40,409 nt of DNA, taken from the NCBI GenBank assembly GCA_025054695.1, contig JANWZI010000027.1, forward strand, positions 1 through 40,409. The letters run 5' to 3'. This document shows, one piece after another, positions 17,245 to 26,144 of the stretch (position 1 is the first letter of the stretch; each line of letters opens with the position of its first letter). The position numbers and the translations under genes were made by a program. The notes beneath the pieces are model-generated. The model was given only the letters and a program-made list of their open reading frames with translations, was not told where the DNA came from and ran no database searches. The DNA comes from Myxococcota bacterium. Its GTDB lineage: Bacteria; Myxococcota_A; Polyangia; Polyangiales; JANWZI01.

Positions 17245-19098
17245 TCAGCCTCGGGCGCCCGCAGCGGTGCGAGGCACCGGCCAATCGGCCCTCGCCACCG
17301 CCTCCTCCGTCGCTGCAGCGGCCGCGTCGCGCACGGGCCGCATCGCCGAGAATCCGCGCGCACGCACGTGATTGACGTGCAGACCGCGACAGCGCGGCGA
17401 CTCGACGCACTGCGCGCATCCCATCGAGCGGACGTAGTACTCGTCCTGCACGAAGCGCCGGCCGTAACGGAAAATCTCGATGCGGCCATCCGGCCGCAGC
17501 GCACCGAGGTCCAATCGCGGCGGGCGCGGACGCGGAGGCCTGCCGAGGATGCATCGCGGAACGTCCTCGACCGGAATCGTCGCGGGAAGCGCGGCAAACA
17601 GCGCATGCAGATCGGGCAGCGCCGCGTCGGCCTCCGAAAGGCGCTCGAACGTCGGCAGTCGCAGCACCAGGCGCGGCTCGCGCTCGGCGTGGGACAGGAT
17701 CCAAGGAACCGTCGAGCGAGTGACGTGAACGACGAGCTCGAAGCAGCCCGTGCGGCCGTGCAGCGCAGCCGCCTGTTCGGGACCCGTCGCCACGACGGCC
17801 CGTAGACGTCGGCCGGCCAATGCATCGCACGGACCTTCTTCGATCCGCTGCGGCAAACCGCTCCAATCGTCGAGCTGCAGGCACAGCTCGTCGACCGAAT
17901 CGAACGGGCGCACCGCCTCCAAGGCCGCCGGTAGGTCCGGGGCAATCACGTGCAGGCGCCGGCAACCCGCCCGGCGCAACAACGAGGGCGGGTCGAGCAC
18001 CGGCTCCGATTCCGCCGCCCGCCACAACGGCAGACGCGCACGCCCGTCGAGCTTGCGCGCGCTGGCCGGATCCCCGCCGAAGATCGGCGGCTGACGCGCC
18101 TCCCAGGTCACGTCGAGGCGCGCTTCCTCGAAGGTGCCCTCGCGCACACGCGTGCGCAGCGCGTCGAGGCCGTCGCACAGTCGTTGCAGGTAACAGCGCG
18201 CACAACGCTCGGGCGTACGGCAATCCAGGGGGGTGCCGTCCTCGAGCAGCCGCTCGAATTCCTCGCGTCGGCCGCGGATCTCGTCGTGGAGCTTGTACGG
18301 GTCCTGGATGAGATGTTCGAACCCCTCGCAGTGCTCGGGCGGGAAACGATTGAGCCAGATCTGCACGTCGGGACGGCGTGACCACGCGAAGGCCCGCACG
18401 AGGTGCGGCCGCATTTCCGCGAGGTCGTAGAACAGATGCGCGCGTCCTTCGGACCAGGCGCGGCCGAAAGGTACGATCTGGAGCAGGTCGAACTCGCGAA
18501 TTCCCTCGCGGTACAGCATCTCGATCGTCTCGGCGAGCAACCGCACGTTGCCCCGGTTGACGCAGATGTCGGCGTTGACCACGAGCCGGCCACTGCGCAC
18601 GGCCGCCCGAAGCCCGGCCATCTCCTCGTCGAACGCCCCGCGCACGCCGACCAGCGCGTCGTGCACGCGCGCGTTGGGGCCGTGCACGGAGAACGTGACC
18701 TCGTCGAGGCCGGCCTCGATGCACCGCCGCAGGAACTCCTCGTAACGGAACATCCGGCCGTTGGTGACGGTCTGAATCCAGCGATAGCCGGCGAGCCGAC
18801 CGAGCCGGATGAAGTCCACGAAGTTCGGATGGATGGTGGGCTCACCGCCGGAGAGAATGAGCCGCTCGGCGCCCTTGCGGCGGCCCTCGAGGATCTGGGC
18901 CCGCACCTCGGCCCGATCTCGAATGCGCCCATCGTGCGCGTCCGAGTCCAGGCAGAACACGCAACGGTCGTTGCAGTCGAACGTCAGGCGGACCCAGTTG
19001 CGCTTCTCGTGCGCAGCCTCTTCGCGCGCCAGGACCTTCTGACGACCCGTCGCAGGCTCGTGCGGGGCGCCCGACTGCACGCCACGACGAGCATACAC
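17245..19098 (-). CDS. Radical SAM protein with extra cysteine clusters and an unknown C-terminal domain
   Basis: A 617-residue radical SAM enzyme. The [4Fe-4S]-SAM motif is CNDRCVFC at 42-49 (CX3CX2C), followed by the SAM-binding GGEP at 84-87, and VTFSVHGPNARVHDALVG near 134-151. A second cysteine group (Cys293, 299, 302, 308; CRTPERCARCYLQRLC) suggests an auxiliary cluster like SPASM or twitch domains. From about 330 to 560 is a region I cannot assign, rich in Pro/Arg/Leu. It is followed by a third group at Cys561, 564 and 570 (CAQCVESPRC). No small precursor peptide gene is visible beside it, so a peptide-modifying role is unproven. The GTG at 19098 is the chosen start; another GTG lies six codons in. 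Confidence 0.85.
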   Translation of the reverse strand: MYARRGVQSGAPHEPATGRQKVLAREEAAHEKRNWVRLTFDCNDRCVFCLDSDAHDGRIRDRAEVRAQILEGRRKGAERLILSGGEPTIHPNFVDFIRLGRLAGYRWIQTVTNGRMFRYEEFLRRCIEAGLDEVTFSVHGPNARVHDALVGVRGAFDEEMAGLRAAVRSGRLVVNADICVNRGNVRLLAETIEMLYREGIREFDLLQIVPFGRAWSEGRAHLFYDLAEMRPHLVRAFAWSRRPDVQIWLNRFPPEHCEGFEHLIQDPYKLHDEIRGRREEFERLLEDGTPLDCRTPERCARCYLQRLCDGLDALRTRVREGTFEEARLDVTWEARQPPIFGGDPASARKLDGRARLPLWRAAESEPVLDPPSLLRRAGCRRLHVIAPDLPAALEAVRPFDSVDELCLQLDDWSGLPQRIEEGPCDALAGRRLRAVVATGPEQAAALHGRTGCFELVVHVTRSTVPWILSHAEREPRLVLRLPTFERLSEADAALPDLHALFAALPATIPVEDVPRCILGRPPRPRPPRLDLGALRPDGRIEIFRYGRRFVQDEYYVRSMGCAQCVESPRCRGLHVNHVRARGFSAMRPVRDAAAAATEEAVARADWPVPRTAAGARG

Positions 19099-19184
19099 GA
19101 GCCCGCGCCACTCGCCTGCGGGCCATGACGTCGGCCGAGGTTGACCCTGCTTCGTGCCCGGTTACCCTCGCGGCGCGTCGAAGC

Positions 19185-19190
19185 AGGAGG
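19185..19190 (+). promoter_or_regulatory. Ribosome binding site fixing the ald start
   Basis: A full AGGAGG seven bases before GTG 19198, the strongest such site in the window. It rules out the longer frame from 19141. Confidence 0.7.
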
Positions 19191-19197
19191 CAGGGCG

Positions 19198-20316
19198 GTG
19201 ATCGTCGGGGTTCCGAAGGAGATCAAGACGCGCGAGTACCGCGTGGGCATCAACCCGGGCGGCGTGCGCGCCCTGGTCCGCGCCGGACACGAGGTGCGCA
19301 TCGAGAAGGGCGCGGGCGAGGGCGCCGGGATTCGCGATGCCGACTTCGTCGCGGCCGGCGCGCGGATCGTGCCGAGCGCGGCCGATGCCTGGGAAGCCGA
19401 CCTCGTCATGAAGGTCAAGGAGCCTCTGCCCTCCGAATACGCCTATTTCCGGCCCGGCCTCGTCCTGTACACGTACCTGCATCTTGCGCCGTTGCCCGAG
19501 CTGACGCGCGAGCTGATGGCGCGCGGCGTCCGCGCCATCGCCTACGAGACGATCCAGAACCCGGACGGCTCGCTGCCGCTGCTGCGCCCCATGAGCGAGG
19601 TGGCGGGCCGCATGGCCGTCCAGGTGGGCGCGGCCTGCCTGCAAAAGGAGCACGGGGGCAAGGGGCTGTTGCTCGGCGGCGTGCCGGGCACGCGTCGAGG
19701 ACGCGTCGTGATCCTCGGCGGCGGAATCGTCGGCAGCCACGCCGCACGCATCGCGGTGGGGATGGGCGCGCTGGTCACCGTGCTCGACATCCACCACGAC
19801 CGCATGGCGTACCTCGAGGACATCTTCCAGGGCGCGATCGAGACGCTGTACAGCAACCCAGCGAACGTCGAGGAGGCCGTCACGCAGGCGGATCTGGTCA
19901 TCGGCGCGGTGCTGGTCCCCGGTGCCAAGGCGCCGGTGCTCGTCGACCGCGCGATGCTCGAGAAGATGGAGCCCGGCTCGGTCGTCGTCGACGTCGCGGT
20001 CGATCAGGGTGGCTGCATCGAGACGTGCCGGCCGACGACGCACGATGCGCCGACGTACGTCGTCTCCGGCGTCGTGCACTACTGCGTTCCCAACATGCCC
20101 GGCGCCGTCGCGCAGACGAGCACGTTCGCCCTGACCAACGTGACGCTTCGGTACGCGGAGATCATCGCGTCGCGGGGCGTCGAGGCGGCCGTGCGCGAAA
20201 ACCCCGCGCTCGCGCTGGGCGTCAACTGCTGGGACGGAGCCTGCACCTACGAGGCCGTCGCGCAGGGAGTCGGCGTGCCGTACACGCCCCTCACGGAAGC
20301 CCTCGGAGGGCGCTGA
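19198..20316 (+). CDS. ald: Alanine dehydrogenase
   Basis: Interconverts L-alanine and pyruvate plus ammonia with NAD in the cytoplasm. The 372-residue product matches the family length. It starts MIVGVPKEIKTREYRVG; Arg15 is the substrate-binding Arg. VMKVKEPLP carries the catalytic Lys (Lys74), and YTYLHLAP has His95, both one position from the numbering of characterised enzymes. The Rossmann motif is GGGIVGSHAARIAVGMGA, and VVVDVAVDQGG supplies the catalytic Asp. The GTG start follows a perfect Shine-Dalgarno sequence. In related bacteria Ald feeds alanine into pyruvate or adjusts redox under low oxygen; nothing nearby shows its regulation. Convergent with the giant TPR gene across array G. 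Confidence 0.96.
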   Translation: MIVGVPKEIKTREYRVGINPGGVRALVRAGHEVRIEKGAGEGAGIRDADFVAAGARIVPSAADAWEADLVMKVKEPLPSEYAYFRPGLVLYTYLHLAPLPELTRELMARGVRAIAYETIQNPDGSLPLLRPMSEVAGRMAVQVGAACLQKEHGGKGLLLGGVPGTRRGRVVILGGGIVGSHAARIAVGMGALVTVLDIHHDRMAYLEDIFQGAIETLYSNPANVEEAVTQADLVIGAVLVPGAKAPVLVDRAMLEKMEPGSVVVDVAVDQGGCIETCRPTTHDAPTYVVSGVVHYCVPNMPGAVAQTSTFALTNVTLRYAEIIASRGVEAAVRENPALALGVNCWDGACTYEAVAQGVGVPYTPLTEALGGR

Positions 20317-20365
20317 TCGAATGCAGGCGGTGACCGCGTCGCCCATCTCGTGGACGCGGGTTCCG

Positions 20366-20557
20366 CTTCCGACTCGGACTCGGACTCGGGCTCGGTCTCG
20401 GTCTCGGCCTCGGTCTCGGGCTCGGTCTCGGGCTCGGTCTCCGACTCGGGCTCGGACTCGGGCTCGGACTCGGGCTCGGATGCGGTCTTGGTCTCGGACT
20501 CAGACTCGGTCTCCGACTCGGTCTCGGCCCCAGAACTCGATCTCCGACTCGGACTCG
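20366..20557. repeat. CTCGGN hexamer array, locus G (convergent gap)
   Basis: About 32 CTCGGN units on the plus strand, in the 331-bp convergent gap between ald and the giant TPR gene. This is the cleanest array: in 20373-20480, 17 of 18 consecutive units keep CTCGG exactly, with the sixth base G six times, A five, T five and C once. The array degenerates towards its right end. Confidence 0.93.
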
Positions 20558-20647
20558 ACCGCGAGCACCGGCCCACGCTCCGGCGTTCGATCGCGGCTGT
20601 GCCTCCGTTCGCAGCGCCGCACGTGCCGAAGCGGTGCGTCGCGGCGG

Positions 20648-23600
20648 TCACCTACGCCGGGATGGAACCGGCGGAGGCGCAGATGGCGAGCCGCGAGGCG
20701 GAGGCACCGGAGGCGGGACCGATCGGGGCGCCGCCCCGGGTCGAACGGAAGTCGGAGCAGGAGGCGGCGTCGAACGCTGGCCGAGTACGGGGGGTCGAAC
20801 CGAGGAGGGCGGTGGCGGCGGCCCCGGCTTCGGAGGTGGCCCCGAGACCGGGAGTCCCTCGACGTCTTCCTCGGGCTCGATCTCCTCGAGAACGACCTCC
20901 TCGGCCGATCCGGCGCCGGCCGACGAAGGCAGCCTTGCGCCCCGCAGCGACGCCATCATCGCGTCCTGCGTTTCGTCCCCCGTCAGGGATGTTTCGTCGT
21001 CGAAAATCGGATCGAAACCGCGCGGTTGCGCCGGGGCCCCGCTCTCGACCGGTTGCATCTCGGCAAGGTCGATCTCGCCGGTGCCCTCACTCACCTCGGC
21101 CGCGAGCACCCCAGCCTGCTGCTCCGGGGCGCGCACACCGTCAGCTTCGACCCTCGGCTCGCGCGAACCGAAGCGACCCGGGAGGGTCGTCGGCTCGGAC
21201 CCGAACGGGTCGCGCGTCGCCCGAGACGGTGCGTGGATCGCGGGCTCGCCGTCCTGCCGCAAGGCCTCGTCGAGTCGCGCGACGAAGGAGTCCGGCGACG
21301 GCAACCCGGGATCCGTAAAGTCCCCGACCTCCGCATGAGCCAACCCCTCGTCGGGGACCCGGGGGACAGGCGACTCGGTCGAGTCTTCTTCGAAGCGCGC
21401 GGAAGCGTCGGGCGCTTCGCGCAGCCATTCCGAGGCGACGTTGCCCGGCAGGGACCGGGACGGCGGCGTCGATCGAGCCGGGGGAAGCGCAGTGACGGCC
21501 GAGTCCTCGGCCGGCTGCAAAGCATCGTCATCCGCGATCGTGGCTGCTCGCGGGGGCCTTGCGGGCGGCTGCGCGAGCTCATCCTCCAGCTCATCGGGCG
21601 ACAGCCGTCGCGTGGAGGCACCGAGCCGCCCGAGAGCCGCGCGGGCCGCCTCGTGATCGGGCGCGATCGTCAGCAGCCGCTTCCACGCGTCGAGCGCCTC
21701 CCAGCGGTTGTGCAGGTCGCGCTCCCACACGAGCGCGATCTCCTCGAGCAGGGCCACGCGGCGCGCCGCCTCCGAGGTCCGCTCGACGTCCCGCTCGAGC
21801 ACAACCACCAGCTCCTGCAACCGGCCCGAACGCCGCAGCGCACCCTGGAGTGCGCGCTGCAGCTCGACGTCGTGCGGGCGCAGCGCGAGCGCGCTCGCGT
21901 ACACGTCCGCCGCCTCGGCGTAGCGCTCCAGCTCCACCTCGAGAATTCGGCCCCTCCGCCGCATCAGCTCGAGCGTCGTTTCGGCGTCCACCGCCTCGGC
22001 CGCGACGCGCGCGAGCCAGCGCTCCAGATCGGCGAACCGTCCCAGCCGCTCCGCGACCGACTCGAGGGCCTCGTGCAGGCTCGCCGATCGCGGCGCGAAC
22101 GAGAGCCCCGCGACGAGCGTCGCGAACGCACCCGGTTCGTCGTCGAGCACTTCGCGCTGCAAACGCGCTGCGCGCTCGAGCAGCAGGGCCGCCTCGTCGG
22201 GCGACTCGTCCGAGGAGCGATCGGCCAGTTGCCGGTACAGCTCGACCAGCGCACGCGCGGCCGACTCGCCCGCGGGCTCGCCCCGCTCCTCGTCGAGCGC
22301 GAGGATCGCGCGTTCGATCGGCTCGGCGAGCTCGGGGCTACGAACCGAGAGCGCCACCGCCTGCGCGGCGAGCTCCATCGCCCGCGCGCGGTCCCCGAGC
22401 ACCCCGTCGGCCAGCCGAACGGCGCGCAGCAGGGCATCGACCCGACCGGCGTCGTCTGCAGCGCGCCGCTGTCTGCGCTCGTAGACGACGAACAGCTCGT
22501 CGGCTCGACCGGAACGAGCCGCCAGTCGCTCCGCTTCGGCCAGCAGTTCGTCATCGTCCGGACGCATCGCGGCCGCGCGCAGGATCCGGTCGAGCGCCGC
22601 CGACGGGTCACCCGCGCGCTCGTCCAGCAGCCGCGCGTGGCGACGCAGCAGGCCCACGCGGACCTCGTCGTCGTCGAGCCGGCGCAGCAGCGTGTCGTAG
22701 ACCTGCGCGAGCCGATCCCACGCCCCCGCGGCCGCGGCGAAGCGATCGACATCCTCGAGCAGCTCCAGCCGGTCTAGGTCGGCGGCCAGCGCCTGCAACG
22801 ACGCCTCGAGCGCCCGCTCGGGCGCTCCGACCATCTCGTCGAGCGCATGGGCCGCGTCCATCCACCGCCGGACCCGTTCGGCCTTCTCCGTGGCCTCCGC
22901 GGCCAGCCGCGCGTACAGCGCGGCGAGCGCCTCCCCGCGCGCGGCCGTCCGCGCCAGCGCGCGAAGGTCCTCCTCGGCACCCTCGTCGCCCTCGACGACG
23001 CGCGCCTCGAGACGGTTCCACGCGCCATCGACGTCCCCGAGCCGTTCGAGCGCGATGGCGGCCGCCCGCCGCACCAGCCGCCCCACCTCGGCGGGATCCT
23101 GCTCGATGCCGGCGAGCGCATCGAGCACCGCCACCACGTCCGCGTGGCGGCCGGTGCGCTCGAGCAACGGGACCAGGCGCCGCTGCGGCACCGGATCGGT
23201 CAGATCGGCGTCTGCCCAGATCTGCAGGACGGCGATCGCACGTGCGGGGTCGGCGAGCGGTCCCTCGTACAGGTCGGCCAGACGCGCCGCGAGCGGCACC
23301 CGCAGGCCCTCGTCCTCCGTGATCGCGAGCCGGCGCTCCAGGACCTCGGCGAGCGCGGCGAGCTGCCCGCGACGTTCGTGGACGTCCGCGAGCAGCGCGA
23401 GCGCGGGCAGGTACTGCGGATCGAGCACGTCGAGCACCTCCCGCAACGCCTCGACGGCCGCCTCGTCGTCTCCGAGACGCGTCGCGAGCTGTTCCGCGCG
23501 CTCGAACAGGAGATCCCGGCGCTCTTCGGGATGCTCCACGCGCCGGGCTAGGCGTCCCGCCAGATCCGCGCGGCCGGCCGGATCGTCGCGCTTACGCGCG

Positions 23601-26017
23601 AGCGCAAGCAGATAGCGTAGGGCCTCCTCGTCCTCGCCCGCGGCCAGCACCTCGCCCCACGCCTCGGCCGCCGCGTCCTCGTTGCGTACCCGCTCGGCGA
23701 GCACTCGCGCGATGCGCCGGTACACCTCGGCCCGCGCGGCCGCTTCGGGCTCCCTCGAGGCGCGCTGCCTCAGCAGGACGACCAGATCCCGATAGCGCCC
23801 CGCGCGGTCGTACACGTCGCACAGCGCGTCGAGCAGCGCCGTCGAGGCCGGATCGAGGTCGACCGCCTTGCCGTAGTACTCCGCGGCTCGTTCGAGGTCG
23901 CCGAGACGTTCGTCCGCGATTCGACCCATCTGCGCGTAGAGCGAGGCGCGCTCCGCCTGCGCGGCGACCTCGACCTCGTACGAGAGCGTCTCGAGCAGCC
24001 GAGACCAGTTGCCCGCCGTCTCGTCGATCCGCCGCATGCGTGCGATCGCGTCCCGATCGCCGGGCTCCTCGTCGAGCAGACGCGCCGCGGTCTCGAACGC
24101 CCCCTCCTCGTCGCCGACACGGGTCTCGAGCACGTCCGCCAGCAGGCGCAGCAGTCGTACGCGCTCCGCTCCCGTGGCCGTCTCAAGGCGCAACCGCAGC
24201 AGGGGGACCGCTTCGAGGTAGGCCCCGGCCTCGAGCAAGACGTCGCACAGACGCTCCCGTGCGGACGGATCGGCCGGGCGCAGCTCGTACAGCGACCGCA
24301 GTGCGACGAGCGCTTCGTGCAGGTCCCCGCGACGTTCGCGGTGGATGTCGGCGATGCGGGCGAGCAGCGCGGCCTTCTCGTCCGGTTCCACAACGCCGAG
24401 CACGCGTCGCTCGAGTACCTGCACGAGCTCGTCCCAGCGACCCACCTGCTCGAGCAACCGTTCGAGCGCGGCACGCGCCTCCTCGTCGGTCGGATCGAGC
24501 GCGGCCACGGCCCGCCACGCACCGATGGCCCCGTCGGGATCGCCGAGCCGACGTTCGCTGATCTCCGCCACCTCGCGCAGACGCAGCTTGCGAGCCTCGA
24601 CGGTCTGGCCGGCCACGCGCGCCGCCGCGAGCCACAGCTCGCGCAGCTCGGACCACGCTCCGCGGGCGCGCAAACGCGCCTCGAGATGACCGAGCGCCTC
24701 GCCGTGCGTCGGGTCGATTGCGAGCAGCTCGCGGGCCCGCGCCTCGGCGAGATCGTGCTCGCCCTCCGCGACGTGCAGGGTCACCAGCTCCCACAGCCGC
24801 CCCACGCGCTCCTCCGGAGGCAGCGCGGCCAGTGCGACCGACAGCGCGCGTGCCGTGTCCGCTCCGCGTCCGAGCCTCCGGTACAGCGGCAGCAGCGCTT
24901 CGGCAATCGCGACATCGCCCCGTTCGAGCAAGGGCTCCCAGCACGCGACCGCGTCCTCGATCTGATCGACGTCGACGTACGCCTGCCCCAGGCGCCGCCG
25001 GACCTCGTCGGCGACAGGTCCGTCCGGTGCCGCATGCAGGTAGGCGACCCAGCGCAACGGAAGCAAGTCCTGCCGCCCGCACTGCGGAGCGAGTCGCTCG
25101 AGCAACGCGAGAGCCGCCTCGTGATCCGGCGCCGCGTCGAGCGCCGCCTCGGCGTAGGCGAGCGCGTGATCGAGCGGCACGACCTCCGCCATCTGATGCA
25201 GCAAGTCGGCCGCTCGACGTCGATCCTCCGTCGCCGCCGCGGCGTCGACGGACCGCTCCGCGCGTCGCAGCAGCATCGTCGCCATCTCGTGCATCACGGC
25301 GAGGTCCCCCGGCGCCATCGACAAGGCCCGACGAAGCGCCGCGATGGCGCCCTCGAGATCGCCCAGCCGGTCCGCACGCACGTACGCAAGCTCGCGTAGC
25401 AACGCGAGCCTGCGACCCGGATCGGGCTCCGCGGCGATCTCGAGGTCGTAGAGCGACGCGGCCGCCTTGTAGTTGCCCGCGTTGCGATAGATCTCACGCG
25501 CGGCGTAGATCGCCGGGACGAGGCTCGGATCCAGCTCGAAGGCTCTGCGGTAGTGACCGATGGCGCGGTCGGCCCGCTGCATGCGCCGCTCCCACAACTC
25601 GCCGAGCTCGTGCTGGATGGTCGCCTGCACCCGCGGGTCGGCGCCGGCCGCCGCGAGCGCGTCGGCCCTGCGCTCGAGCAGCTCGACGACGCGTCGGACA
25701 TCGCCGCTCTCCTCGAAAAGCTGCCGGAGCCGCGCGACGGCCTCCTCGTGCAGCGGATCGCGCTCGATGGCCCGCTGGTAGAGCAGCAAGGCGCGCGGCC
25801 GATCGCCGAGCGCACCGAGAACCAGCTCCGCGGCCTCGTAGAACGCACGGCCAGCCGCCGTCACGTCGGGCGAACGCGCCGCCCAGCCTTCGAGCAGGTT
25901 GGCGAGCGAGGCGTAGTCGCCGAGACGGTGGTAATGCGCGCGCAGCGCCGCGAACGCCTCCGCGTCGTCCGGATCGCGCCGCAGTCGCGCGATGAGCTGC
26001 TCGGCCAGCGGATCCAC
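20648..26017 (-). CDS. Giant tetratricopeptide repeat protein (1789 residues)
   Basis: A very large helical-repeat protein without signal peptide or membrane helix, so probably a cytoplasmic scaffold. From residue 1 to about 1450 it is built of degenerate TPR-like units of 34-45 residues. Examples are RALLLYQRAIERDPLHEEA, AIGHYRRAFELDPSLVPA and AAEYYGKAVDLDPASTALL. Many begin with an 'L..RLGD.E.A' helix. The last ~320 residues are disordered: an acidic stretch (EEVVLEEIEPEEDVEG), then a Pro-rich tail of PPP and SVRP motifs ending PPPVPSRRR. Such tails often serve as docking sites. Similar large TPR proteins are frequent in myxobacteria, with no assigned role that I can name. GTG 26017 is the first start in frame; no clear ribosome binding site. 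It lies 127 bp downstream of the methyltransferase gene on the same strand. Confidence 0.85.
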   Translation of the reverse strand: MDPLAEQLIARLRRDPDDAEAFAALRAHYHRLGDYASLANLLEGWAARSPDVTAAGRAFYEAAELVLGALGDRPRALLLYQRAIERDPLHEEAVARLRQLFEESGDVRRVVELLERRADALAAAGADPRVQATIQHELGELWERRMQRADRAIGHYRRAFELDPSLVPAIYAAREIYRNAGNYKAAASLYDLEIAAEPDPGRRLALLRELAYVRADRLGDLEGAIAALRRALSMAPGDLAVMHEMATMLLRRAERSVDAAAATEDRRRAADLLHQMAEVVPLDHALAYAEAALDAAPDHEAALALLERLAPQCGRQDLLPLRWVAYLHAAPDGPVADEVRRRLGQAYVDVDQIEDAVACWEPLLERGDVAIAEALLPLYRRLGRGADTARALSVALAALPPEERVGRLWELVTLHVAEGEHDLAEARARELLAIDPTHGEALGHLEARLRARGAWSELRELWLAAARVAGQTVEARKLRLREVAEISERRLGDPDGAIGAWRAVAALDPTDEEARAALERLLEQVGRWDELVQVLERRVLGVVEPDEKAALLARIADIHRERRGDLHEALVALRSLYELRPADPSARERLCDVLLEAGAYLEAVPLLRLRLETATGAERVRLLRLLADVLETRVGDEEGAFETAARLLDEEPGDRDAIARMRRIDETAGNWSRLLETLSYEVEVAAQAERASLYAQMGRIADERLGDLERAAEYYGKAVDLDPASTALLDALCDVYDRAGRYRDLVVLLRQRASREPEAAARAEVYRRIARVLAERVRNEDAAAEAWGEVLAAGEDEEALRYLLALARKRDDPAGRADLAGRLARRVEHPEERRDLLFERAEQLATRLGDDEAAVEALREVLDVLDPQYLPALALLADVHERRGQLAALAEVLERRLAITEDEGLRVPLAARLADLYEGPLADPARAIAVLQIWADADLTDPVPQRRLVPLLERTGRHADVVAVLDALAGIEQDPAEVGRLVRRAAAIALERLGDVDGAWNRLEARVVEGDEGAEEDLRALARTAARGEALAALYARLAAEATEKAERVRRWMDAAHALDEMVGAPERALEASLQALAADLDRLELLEDVDRFAAAAGAWDRLAQVYDTLLRRLDDDEVRVGLLRRHARLLDERAGDPSAALDRILRAAAMRPDDDELLAEAERLAARSGRADELFVVYERRQRRAADDAGRVDALLRAVRLADGVLGDRARAMELAAQAVALSVRSPELAEPIERAILALDEERGEPAGESAARALVELYRQLADRSSDESPDEAALLLERAARLQREVLDDEPGAFATLVAGLSFAPRSASLHEALESVAERLGRFADLERWLARVAAEAVDAETTLELMRRRGRILEVELERYAEAADVYASALALRPHDVELQRALQGALRRSGRLQELVVVLERDVERTSEAARRVALLEEIALVWERDLHNRWEALDAWKRLLTIAPDHEAARAALGRLGASTRRLSPDELEDELAQPPARPPRAATIADDDALQPAEDSAVTALPPARSTPPSRSLPGNVASEWLREAPDASARFEEDSTESPVPRVPDEGLAHAEVGDFTDPGLPSPDSFVARLDEALRQDGEPAIHAPSRATRDPFGSEPTTLPGRFGSREPRVEADGVRAPEQQAGVLAAEVSEGTGEIDLAEMQPVESGAPAQPRGFDPIFDDETSLTGDETQDAMMASLRGARLPSSAGAGSAEEVVLEEIEPEEDVEGLPVSGPPPKPGPPPPPSSVRPPVLGQRSTPPPAPTSVRPGAAPRSVPPPVPPPRGSPSAPPPVPSRRR

Positions 26018-26144
26018 CGGGGTCGGAGCAGGCTAACACGTGCCTCGCGGATCCGTCCCGATTCCGCTCCGTTCGGCCGCGGCGGCCCGGGCTCGGACGC
26101 GGCCGCGACGCACGCGCCGAGGTTCAGGACGCTTCCGCCCATCG

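Noticed and set aside
20321-25995. Very long plus-strand ORFs opposite the giant TPR gene
   Set aside because: High GC keeps the antisense frames open. Composition is Arg/Ala/Pro-rich with no motifs.
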